A DNA stretch of 64,000 nucleotides from Bacillus sp. NP157 (GTDB taxonomy: Bacteria; Pseudomonadota; Gammaproteobacteria; Xanthomonadales; Rhodanobacteraceae), in NCBI GenBank assembly GCA_018889975.1, contig CP076546.1, forward strand, positions 3,472,001 to 3,536,000. Reading direction: 5' to 3'. Within the stretch, counting starts at the first letter, position 1. Each line of letters starts with the position of its first letter. Positions 54,994 to 62,501 of the stretch are shown here, in pieces. The position numbers and the translations under genes were made by a program. The notes beneath the pieces are model-generated. The model saw only the letters and a program-made list of their open reading frames with translations. It ran no database searches and had not been told where the DNA came from.

Positions 54994-56781
54994 TCATCGC
55001 GCTGGCGGCACCAGCGCGATGACGTTCCAGCCCGGTCGCGGCTCCAGCGGCCGCAGACCGGTCGCGATCCGCAGGTCGCCGCGTTCGTCAACGCCGAACA
55101 GAGGCACGGTGCGCGAACCATACTGTTCGATGAAGTGCGGCCAGTCGAAGGTTTCGCTCAGGCGTGTCGTCTTGATCCGCCATCCTTCGCCCAGGAGATC
55201 GTCGAAGCGCGCGTGGGTCATGTCCTCGGTGAACAATGCCGGCGCAAGGAGGCTGCCTGCGAGGGAGACGCGGCCCTTGGCTTCTTCCGGTGCGAGGTTG
55301 CGCAAACGGTAGACCTTGTCGCGTCCGAACTCTTCGCGATAGTGCACGCTCACCAGCGAATTCAGCTCGCGATGGGTCGACATCGCCAGCAAGTGGCCGA
55401 TGCCGGCGAGATCCAGGTCGCGATCGGCTGCCTGCGATGCGGGATTGCCGAAGAACGTCGCCAGGCCGGCCATGCGTGCACGACGGATACCGTGCCAGTC
55501 ATCGTCGGCGACGACGACGCGCAGGCCTTCGACGGCGTGCAGCGCCTGCGCGACATCCAGCGCCACCGTGTTTGCACCGTAGATCAGCACGCCACGCGGT
55601 TCGGGATCGGCGACGCGCAGCCAGCGGGCGAGCGGCCGCGCCGTCGCGCTCTGGAACACGACGGTGCCGATGATCATCAGGAACACCAGCGGCACGAGCT
55701 TGTCGGCGCCCACCACGCCGACTTTTTCCAGGCGGATGGCGAACAGCGCCGAGACGGAAGCGGCGACGATGCCGCGCGGTGCCACCCACGCGACCAGTGC
55801 GCGCTCGCGCCAGCTCAGCCCGCTACCCAGGCTCGACAGCAACACCGAGAGCGGACGCACGACAAGCTGGGCCACGCCGAAGATCGCAAGGCCAGCCAGC
55901 AGCGCGCCGTCGGGGAGCGGCCAGTCGAGGCGTGCCGCGAGCAGGATGAACAGCGTCGACACCAGCAACGTGGTGAGGTGTTCCTTGAAATCCATGATGT
56001 CGTCGATGTGCACGTCGCGCATGTTGCCCAGCGCGATGCCCATGATCGTCACGGCCAGCAGGCCCGACTCGTGCGCGATGGCGTTCGACAGGCTGAAGCT
56101 CATCAGCACCGCGGCGAGCGTACCGAAGTTCTGCAGGTATTCCGGGATCCAGTGGCGACGCAACAGGTTGCCGTGGATGAAAGCGGCGACCGCACCCACC
56201 GCCGCGCCACACGCCACCGTGCCGAGGAACACGCTGAGCGAATGGCCTTCGCGATGCGAGGCGATGGCCTCGTAGACGAGCACGGCGAACAGCGCACCGA
56301 TGGGATCGATGACGATGCCTTCCCAGCGCAGCACGTTGGCGATGCGCGCGTTGGGGCGGACCGTCCGCAGCATGGGTGCGATCACGGTCGGCCCGGTGAC
56401 GCAGGTCAGGGCGCCGAACAGGAAGGAAAGCTCCCAGCTGAGGCCGCCGATGTAGTGGCCCGCCACCGCGAGCAACAGCAACGCCAGCACGGCGCCATAG
56501 GTGACCAGGCCGCGGACGGCATGACCGATGCCCTTCAACTCGTGGAAGCGCAGGGTGAGGCTGCCTTCGAACAGGATGACCGCCACGGCCAGCGACACGA
56601 CCGGGAACAGCAGGTCGCCCATGACCTTGTCCGGCCGCAACAGGCCGGTCACCGGCCCGGCCAGGATGCCGGCCAGCAGGAGGAAGAGGATCGCTGGCAG
56701 GCGTACCCGCCACGCCACCCACTGGCAGAGGAACCCGATGCCAAGCATCAGGGTCAGCAGCATTCCGAGTTCGATGCCCAT
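54994..56781 (-). CDS. Cation:proton antiporter with TrkA-N-like C-terminal domain (CPA1/NhaP-like)
   Basis: The 595-residue inner-membrane protein has about 12 hydrophobic spans in the first 390 residues (LLTLMLGIGFLCQWVAW through LVFLMIIGTVVFQS), with the family segment AVILFEGSLTLRF. A cytoplasmic Rossmann-like domain follows (RGVLIYGANTVALDVAQAL), which could bind NAD(H) or another nucleotide. It probably exchanges Na+ or K+ for protons to control pH or salt. It converges with aceA. Confidence 0.9.
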   Translation of the reverse strand: MGIELGMLLTLMLGIGFLCQWVAWRVRLPAILFLLLAGILAGPVTGLLRPDKVMGDLLFPVVSLAVAVILFEGSLTLRFHELKGIGHAVRGLVTYGAVLALLLLAVAGHYIGGLSWELSFLFGALTCVTGPTVIAPMLRTVRPNARIANVLRWEGIVIDPIGALFAVLVYEAIASHREGHSLSVFLGTVACGAAVGAVAAFIHGNLLRRHWIPEYLQNFGTLAAVLMSFSLSNAIAHESGLLAVTIMGIALGNMRDVHIDDIMDFKEHLTTLLVSTLFILLAARLDWPLPDGALLAGLAIFGVAQLVVRPLSVLLSSLGSGLSWRERALVAWVAPRGIVAASVSALFAIRLEKVGVVGADKLVPLVFLMIIGTVVFQSATARPLARWLRVADPEPRGVLIYGANTVALDVAQALHAVEGLRVVVADDDWHGIRRARMAGLATFFGNPASQAADRDLDLAGIGHLLAMSTHRELNSLVSVHYREEFGRDKVYRLRNLAPEEAKGRVSLAGSLLAPALFTEDMTHARFDDLLGEGWRIKTTRLSETFDWPHFIEQYGSRTVPLFGVDERGDLRIATGLRPLEPRPGWNVIALVPPAR

Positions 56782-57099
56782 GTAAGCCCTTGTCCAAAAA
56801 AAGAATCGGCCTGCACCGAAACGGTGGGCCGACTAAAGGAAGAGCCTAACGAAGGGGATGTGAATTAAAAGGCCGGGTCCCGGTGCTGACGCGGGGGAGG
56901 GAGGGGTAGCCAGCACCGGGACGGGGCGGGCGGCCATTAGCGAACCGCCTGGTACAGAATTCTCCGCTCCCGCCACCCCATTTGTCAACTGGGGAGTACA
57001 TGAAATAAGTATTAACTCTTACGAGGGGTGTTGGGCGTCGCCGATACTCGGCATGGACGCATGTTGTAACCATGGAATGCCCGAACGGCGGAGTCGCGC
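56782..57099. other. Divergent intergenic region without a gene, with one long hairpin
   Basis: No protein or RNA gene was recognised in these 318 bases. The main structure is a perfect 12-bp inverted repeat, GTCCCGGTGCTG (56877-56888) and CAGCACCGGGAC (56911-56922), with a G-rich 22-base loop. A TTGTCA element occurs at 56982-56987, but no convincing -10 lies at the right distance. Both flanking genes read outward, so their promoters must be here. Confidence 0.6.
56877..56922. repeat. 12-bp perfect inverted repeat with G-rich loop
   Basis: The arms GTCCCGGTGCTG and CAGCACCGGGAC are exact complements. The loop GACGCGGGGGAGGGAGGGG contains four G runs, which could form a G-quadruplex on this strand. 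It lies between two divergent genes, so a terminator role is unlikely unless transcription enters from a leader. Confidence 0.6.
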
Positions 57100-57681
57100 A
57101 TGCCAGAGCTTTCCAGTGAACTCGTTGCCTTACTTCAATACCTGGCACCCGGGTTCCTGGTCGCGTGGATTTATCACGGCATCACTGCGCACTCGCGACC
57201 GTCGCACTTCGAGCGCGTCGTACAAGCGCTGCTCTATACGGTGATCGTGCAGGCCGTGGTTTCTGGTGAGCGACAAGCCGCATTCGCCCTGGGTCGCCTG
57301 GTCACGCTGGGGAGCTGGTCACAAACATCGGACATGGTCGCTGGACTGGCCACCGCGGTACTAGCCGGCTTGATATTTGGTGCCGCCTCGAACCGCGACA
57401 TGCCGCACGCCGTGCTGCGACGATTCGGACTCACGACACAGACTGCCCACCCCGACGAGTGGGCGTGGGTCTTCTCCAGGAATCCACGATTCGTTACGCT
57501 TTATCTTTGTGATGGGACGATCATCTTCGGATGGCCTTCCATATGGCCATCTGACGCAACACATGGCCATTTTTTCGTGACTGGTGCCGTGTGGCGATCG
57601 AATCCAGACACCAGTGAATCCGTAGAAACTGAGGGAATCCTCATCAATGTCTCCGACGTGAAGTACGTCGAGTTTCTCTAA
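57100..57681 (+). CDS. DUF6338-like membrane protein
   Basis: The 193-residue product has an N-terminal hydrophobic segment (VALLQYLAPGFLVAWIYHGI), a second span (MVAGLATAVLAGLIFGAAS) and a C-terminal soluble part with VTLYLCDGTIIFGWPSIWPS and EGILINVSDVKYVEFL. This is the layout of the DUF6338 family, whose function is unknown and which is often accessory. The GC content is visibly lower than that of surrounding housekeeping genes. A small ORF follows 13 bases later. Confidence 0.78.
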   Translation: MPELSSELVALLQYLAPGFLVAWIYHGITAHSRPSHFERVVQALLYTVIVQAVVSGERQAAFALGRLVTLGSWSQTSDMVAGLATAVLAGLIFGAASNRDMPHAVLRRFGLTTQTAHPDEWAWVFSRNPRFVTLYLCDGTIIFGWPSIWPSDATHGHFFVTGAVWRSNPDTSESVETEGILINVSDVKYVEFL

Positions 57682-57694
57682 CGGGAGTAGTTGC

Positions 57695-57856
57695 GTGAAG
57701 AAAGAAAAAGATCCGCTTGCACCTTTGCCTTTCGGCCCTAGGGTTAACTACAACCCACCACCCGACTTTCCGCCGCCCGCCTGGGCGCGTCCGTTTATGT
57801 TGCGCTTCTTGAAGGAGCGACCAAGCCCTGACCTGCGGCAAGAGCCAGAGAAATAG
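57695..57856 (+). CDS. Small proline-rich ORF downstream of DUF6338 gene
   Basis: This 53-residue ORF begins with GTG and has GGGAG seven bases upstream. It is proline-rich and basic (PRVNYNPPPDFPPPAWARPF) and has no membrane span. The frame is intact from start to stop. Its position and direction suggest co-expression with the DUF6338 protein as a small partner. The family is not recognised. Confidence 0.55.
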   Translation: MKKEKDPLAPLPFGPRVNYNPPPDFPPPAWARPFMLRFLKERPSPDLRQEPEK

Positions 57857-57948
57857 CTGCGCCATTCCGCCGGCTTGTGGATATCCGTCGCCGACCTGTC
57901 CTCGCGCCGAGCCGCCTACGCCGCCACAGCGTCACTTCGACGCGCACC

Positions 57949-58890
57949 TCAGGGTTTCAGACCTTCCAGAAACCTAAGCATCAGCTGCGCGATCTCATCC
58001 ACCTTCTCATCCAGTGCGAAGTGACCAGCGTTCAGCTGGTGGATTTCCGCCGCGGGGATGTCACGTTTGAACGCATCGCCGCCGACGGCGATGAACGAGG
58101 GATCGTATCGCCCCCAGACGACGAGCGTAGGCGGCGTGTGTTTGCGGAAATACGCCTGCCACGTCGGATATGAAGCGACATTGGTTCGATAGTCGTAAAG
58201 CAGGGCGCGCTGGATGTCGCTCTCCCCGGGGCGATTGAGGAAAGCGAACTCATCGACCCAGGTGTCGGGGTTATAGCGCTCGGGATGCGGGCTTCCGGCG
58301 ACGTGGCGCTGGTGCGTGCCTTCGAACGAGGTGAACGCTTCGAACACCTCGGGATGCGCCTTGGGATCCTCCCAGTATTTCGCGATGTTGACCCACTTCG
58401 CGCCGAGGCCTTCCTTGTAGGCATTGGCGTTCTGCAACACCAGGCCGCGAACGCGCTCGGGATGTTTCGCCGCGATGCGAAAACCGATCGGACCACCATA
58501 GTCCTGCAGGTACATCACGTAGCGCCCGATGCCCAGCTTCTCGAGCAGGGCATCGGTCGTTTCGGCGAGGTGGTCGAACGTGTAGGTGTATTGCGATGGC
58601 GTCGGGGCATCGCTGTTGCCGAAGCCGGGATAGTCCGGCGCGATGAGGTGGTATTTCGGCGCCAGCAAGGGGAGCAGCGTATCGAACATCCGCGACGACG
58701 ACGGAAAGCCGTGCAACAGCACGATCGTCGGCGCGTCCCGCGGGCCGGCCTCGCGGTAGAACACGCCGACACCATCGACATCGACGCGGTGGTAGGTGAT
58801 GGAGCTGGAGCTGGATGGCAACGCGGGCGGCACGGCGGCAGCCGCGGGCTCGGCGACCATGGCGAGGGCGAGGAACAGGGAAAGCATCAT
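57949..58890 (-). CDS. Exported alpha/beta hydrolase, haloalkane dehalogenase/epoxide hydrolase-like
   Basis: The 313-residue product has a signal peptide (MLSLFLALAMVAEPAAAA). The catalytic nucleophile is an aspartate in YLQDYGGPIGF rather than a serine, which is the dehalogenase/epoxide-hydrolase type. HGFPSSSRMF supplies the oxyanion loop and QLNAGHFALDE the histidine. The substrate is unknown. It lies about 110 bases downstream of the HxlR gene on the same strand. Confidence 0.9.
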   Translation of the reverse strand: MMLSLFLALAMVAEPAAAAVPPALPSSSSSITYHRVDVDGVGVFYREAGPRDAPTIVLLHGFPSSSRMFDTLLPLLAPKYHLIAPDYPGFGNSDAPTPSQYTYTFDHLAETTDALLEKLGIGRYVMYLQDYGGPIGFRIAAKHPERVRGLVLQNANAYKEGLGAKWVNIAKYWEDPKAHPEVFEAFTSFEGTHQRHVAGSPHPERYNPDTWVDEFAFLNRPGESDIQRALLYDYRTNVASYPTWQAYFRKHTPPTLVVWGRYDPSFIAVGGDAFKRDIPAAEIHQLNAGHFALDEKVDEIAQLMLRFLEGLKP

Positions 58891-58998
58891 CGCGAGACTC
58901 CACGAGCAGGCAGGCCAAGAGCGTGCGCCCGGAACGCTGCCCTTTCCATCCCTTGATGGTGGGACCCCGGCGTCGCGCGCCAGGCGACACCGGCCGGG

Positions 58999-59409
58999 TC
59001 AGCCGACGGCAGCCTCGCTGGCGTGGGCGGCCGCATCGGCGTCGTAGCGACTGCGCGCAGCGTCCACCTCAGCCAGGTGCTGGTGCATCCACATATAGAG
59101 ATCCTTGAACGGCTTATGCAGCGAGCGGCCGAGGTCGGTGAGCGCGTATTCGACGCCGATCGGCGCGGCCGGAACGATCCGGCGGGTGAGCAGGCCATTG
59201 CGCTCGAGGCGGCGCAGGCACTGGGTCAACGCCTTCTGCGTGACCCCTTCCAGCAGCCGGCGGATGGCATTGAAGCGCAGGGGGCCGCGGTGCAGGACGG
59301 TGAGCACCATCATCGACCACTTATCGGCGACCTGCTCGAAAAGCACGCGGCTGGGGCAGCCGGCGGAAAAGCGGTCGGGGGTGCAAATAGGGGCGCAGGT
59401 GGTTTCCAT
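58999..59409 (-). CDS. HxlR-family transcriptional regulator
   Basis: The 136-residue winged-helix protein has the family start CPSRVLFEQVADKWSMMVLT, with a conserved cysteine often used for redox or electrophile sensing, followed by RFNAIRRLLEGVTQKALTQC and the wing segment GVEYALTDLGRSL. It is divergent from the Old Yellow Enzyme gene at 59501 and probably represses it and itself. A palindrome lies between them. Confidence 0.92.
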   Translation of the reverse strand: METTCAPICTPDRFSAGCPSRVLFEQVADKWSMMVLTVLHRGPLRFNAIRRLLEGVTQKALTQCLRRLERNGLLTRRIVPAAPIGVEYALTDLGRSLHKPFKDLYMWMHQHLAEVDAARSRYDADAAAHASEAAVG

Positions 59410-59449
59410 GGGGATACCTGAGGGCGTTCAAGTGCCTTATTGACGCCAA

Positions 59450-59464
59450 GTATATCCTGTATAC
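59450..59464. promoter_or_regulatory. Candidate HxlR operator
   Basis: The palindrome GTATA-TCCTG-TATAC has perfect 5-bp arms, a typical shape for HxlR-family sites. It lies 41 bases upstream of the HxlR gene and 36 bases upstream of the oxidoreductase gene, in position to block both promoters. Confidence 0.5.
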
Positions 59465-59500
59465 CATCGGACGCATCCCTTATCGGTTGCGATCTTTCTC

Positions 59501-60619
59501 ATGACCCAAGCCAACGTCGACACCCTGTTCCGCCCGTTCACGATCAAGGGCGTGACCCTGCCCAACCGCATCGTGATGGCGCCGATGACCCGTCTGTTCG
59601 CCCCGAACGGCGTCCCCGGCGAGGCAAACGCCGCCTATTACCGCCGCCGCGCGGCCGCTGGCGTGGGCCTGATCCTGTCCGAAGGCACGGTGATCGACCG
59701 CCCGTCGTCGCGCAACGAAGTCAACATTCCCTCGTTCTTCGGCGACGCCGCCCTGGCCGGCTGGCGCCACGTCATCGACGAAGTGCACGCAGCGGGTGGC
59801 CGCATGGGCCCGCAGATCTGGCACACCGGCGGCACGCGCGGCCGCTATGGATGGGTTCCGCCCAAGCCGGCCGAGAGCCCGTCCGGATTCAACGGCCCGG
59901 ACGACGCCCATGGCGTGGCCATGACCGACGAGGACATCGCCGACACGATCGCCGCCTTCGCCAGTGCCGCGGCGAGCGCGAAGGCCCTCGGTTTCGACGT
60001 CGTCGAACTGCACGGTGCCCATGGCTACCTGATCGACCAGTTCTTCTGGAACGGCTCCAACCAGCGTGATGACCGTTTTGGCGGTGCGACGCTCGCGCAG
60101 CGCTCTCGCTTCGCCGCCGACGTCATCGCCGCCGCCCGCCAGGCGATCGGGCCAGGCATGCCGCTCATCCTGCGCGTCAGCCAGTGGAAGCAGCAGGACT
60201 ACAAGACCCGCCTCGCCCACACCCCGGCCGAGATGGAAGCATGGCTCGCACCGCTCGTGGCTGCGGGCGTCGATATCCTGCACTGCTCGCAGCGCCGTTT
60301 CTGGGAACCGGAATTCCCCGGGATCGACGGTGAGGAAGGCCTGAACTTCGCCGGCTGGGCGAAGAAGATCACCGGTGCCGCGACCATCTCGGTCGGTTCG
60401 GTGGGCCTGTCCGGTGAATTCCTCGCATCCTTCGGTGGCGAGAGCTCGGCGCCCGAAGGCCTCGATCGTCTCGTGCAGCGCCTGGATCGCAACGAGTTCG
60501 ACCTCATCGCCGTCGGCCGCGCCTTGCTCGGCGACCCGGAGTGGGTGACGAAGGTGCGCAACGGCGACACGCACAACCTCAAGGCGTTCAACCCGGCGTC
60601 GATGGCTGAGCTGGTCTGA
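59501..60619 (+). CDS. NADH:flavin oxidoreductase, Old Yellow Enzyme family
   Basis: The 372-residue FMN enzyme reduces activated alkenes such as alpha,beta-unsaturated carbonyls. The motif VVELHGAHGYLIDQFFWNGS is the FMN/substrate region and DRFGGATLAQRSRF follows it. IVMAPMTRLFAPNG is the family N-terminus. Regulation by the divergent HxlR-family repressor fits a role in electrophile or oxidant detoxification. It is convergent with the Sat-CysC gene. Confidence 0.94.
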   Translation: MTQANVDTLFRPFTIKGVTLPNRIVMAPMTRLFAPNGVPGEANAAYYRRRAAAGVGLILSEGTVIDRPSSRNEVNIPSFFGDAALAGWRHVIDEVHAAGGRMGPQIWHTGGTRGRYGWVPPKPAESPSGFNGPDDAHGVAMTDEDIADTIAAFASAAASAKALGFDVVELHGAHGYLIDQFFWNGSNQRDDRFGGATLAQRSRFAADVIAAARQAIGPGMPLILRVSQWKQQDYKTRLAHTPAEMEAWLAPLVAAGVDILHCSQRRFWEPEFPGIDGEEGLNFAGWAKKITGAATISVGSVGLSGEFLASFGGESSAPEGLDRLVQRLDRNEFDLIAVGRALLGDPEWVTKVRNGDTHNLKAFNPASMAELV

Positions 60620-60661
60620 CCTGACGCCTCGACGTGAAGCTCGCTCGACGTCGTTCCGTTC

Positions 60662-62395
60662 CTACCGCCAACGCCGAAGAAGGTCTTCAAAGATGGTGGA
60701 TGCATGCGACGACGGCGTTCCGGTTGCGCCATCGAGACGGAAGTCGGGGCTCGCCGGAACTTCGTAAGGATCACTGATGCCTGTGAACTCCTTGACGATG
60801 CCTGCTCGCGCCTGGGCATAGAGGCCTTTGGTGTCTCGCTGCTCACACACGTCGAGGCTCGTGCTGACGTGTACCTCGACGAAGTCGCCATATGCCTCGA
60901 CCAGCCGGCGCGCTTCCGCGCGATCGTCCGCATAGGGCGCAATCGGGGCGCAGATCACCACGCCACCATGGCGGACCACTTCGGCGGCGACGAAGGCAAT
61001 GCGTCGAACGTTGGCGGATCGGTGTTCCCTCGAAAAGCCAAGTCCGGCGGAAAGCGTCCGCCGGACTTCGTCGCCATCCAGCATCGTGACCTGCCGCCCG
61101 GTCGCTTCCAGGATGTGAGCCATGAGCGCCTGGGCGATCGCGGACTTCCCCGCGCCCGACAGCCCCGTGAAAAAGATGGCGGACCCTCGCTTCGCGCCAG
61201 CCGGGAAACGCTCACGCAGGACGGTTTCCACTTCGGGAAACGTGAACCAGGCGGGGATGGACGTCCCTGCGCGAAGGTGCTGCCGGAGTTCAGTGCCCGA
61301 CACATCAGCCGCATCCTCACCGTCGGCCAGCTGGTCGCTCGGTACGAACTGTCGGCGAGCCTTCGAGAACACCATCGGCGGGAACGCCATGATCGTTATG
61401 CCCAATTCGCCCTTGTGTTCCTCCAGCAAATCCTGGGCCTGGCACGGCCCGTAGTACGGTCGTCCGGATCGATCACGACCGGGACCTGCGTGGTCGCGCC
61501 CAACGATGAAATGACTGACGCCATGGTTCTTGCGTATCAGCGCGTGCCACATCGCTTCGCGAGGCCCAGCCATGCGCATCGCCAGGGGCAGGACGCTGAG
61601 CTTTACCTGCCCTTCTGCGTAGTGAGGAAGGAGCGCTCGATAGCAGCGTACCCGGGTGTGCGCGTCGACGTCGCCTTCCTTGGTACGCCCCACCACAGGG
61701 TGCAATAGCAGGCGTGCGTCGATGGATTCGCAAGCCCGTCGCGTGAGTTCGAAATGTGCGCGATGAATGGGATTCCGTGTCTGGAACCCGACAATGCGGT
61801 CCCAACCATGCTGGATGAACCAGTGGCGAAGCTGACGAGGCGTCGATCTCAAGTCAAGGAAGTCGGCGTGTGCCGGCTCCCGTAAGCCACGCAGCGGTCC
61901 GCCCAGATAAACGGCGCCGCGAGCGAACAGTTCTTCGACACCTGGATGATTTCGGTCAGTGGTACCAAAGACGTGGTGCGCTTCGGCATGCTTGTCTGGG
62001 CGGTATATATCGTCCAGCCGCAACTCAGCCAAGGGAGTGCCCTGGCTATCCGTAAGCACGATCACCTGCCCGATCGATAGGCCCGCCGCGGTCGCTTCGG
62101 ACACATCCAGCACGATGGGCATGGGCCAAAGCAGCCCATTGCCAAGACGCAGGTCGTGGACGACTCGATGGTAGTCGTCTGACGCCATGAATCCCGTCAG
62201 CGGGGAAAACGCGCCATTGAGCAAGAGTTCCAGATCACACAGATGACGATGATCCAGGGTAATCCTGGGGCTTCGGTCATCCGGACGTTCATCGAAGAGG
62301 CTGGCTGGCGATGTCGAATAGAGATCGGTCAGGACACCCCCGTGCGGCGTTACGAGAGCCGAGGTGCGGGCCGACGGCAGGGTCTCAATGGACAT
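60662..62395 (-). CDS. Bifunctional sulfate adenylyltransferase/adenylylsulfate kinase
   Basis: This fused enzyme would make PAPS from sulfate and two ATP. The N-terminal Sat domain (about residues 1-385) has QTRNPIHRAHFELTRRA and VGRDHAGPG. The C-terminal APS kinase domain (about residues 390-577) has the P-loop GLSGAGKS, DGDEVRR and FTGISDPYEVP. Both catalytic sets look intact at 577 residues. It stands alone: no cysDN, cysH or sulfotransferase gene is nearby. Base composition is lower in GC than comM, so acquisition by transfer is possible. Confidence 0.94.
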   Translation of the reverse strand: MSIETLPSARTSALVTPHGGVLTDLYSTSPASLFDERPDDRSPRITLDHRHLCDLELLLNGAFSPLTGFMASDDYHRVVHDLRLGNGLLWPMPIVLDVSEATAAGLSIGQVIVLTDSQGTPLAELRLDDIYRPDKHAEAHHVFGTTDRNHPGVEELFARGAVYLGGPLRGLREPAHADFLDLRSTPRQLRHWFIQHGWDRIVGFQTRNPIHRAHFELTRRACESIDARLLLHPVVGRTKEGDVDAHTRVRCYRALLPHYAEGQVKLSVLPLAMRMAGPREAMWHALIRKNHGVSHFIVGRDHAGPGRDRSGRPYYGPCQAQDLLEEHKGELGITIMAFPPMVFSKARRQFVPSDQLADGEDAADVSGTELRQHLRAGTSIPAWFTFPEVETVLRERFPAGAKRGSAIFFTGLSGAGKSAIAQALMAHILEATGRQVTMLDGDEVRRTLSAGLGFSREHRSANVRRIAFVAAEVVRHGGVVICAPIAPYADDRAEARRLVEAYGDFVEVHVSTSLDVCEQRDTKGLYAQARAGIVKEFTGISDPYEVPASPDFRLDGATGTPSSHASTIFEDLLRRWR

Positions 62396-62501
62396 GTAGC
62401 TTTGACTCCAGGCTTCTAAGACTGGTGATTCACGTCATGGCGGGACGTGACGCTGGCCAAAGATACAACGTCTCATGGGTAGGTTCCGCACCGTCGGCGC
62501 G

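Noticed and set aside
55135-56868. 577-residue open frame opposite the antiporter
   Set aside because: The composition is typical of an antisense shadow (His/Gln/Arg-rich); the antiporter membrane segments are on the minus strand.
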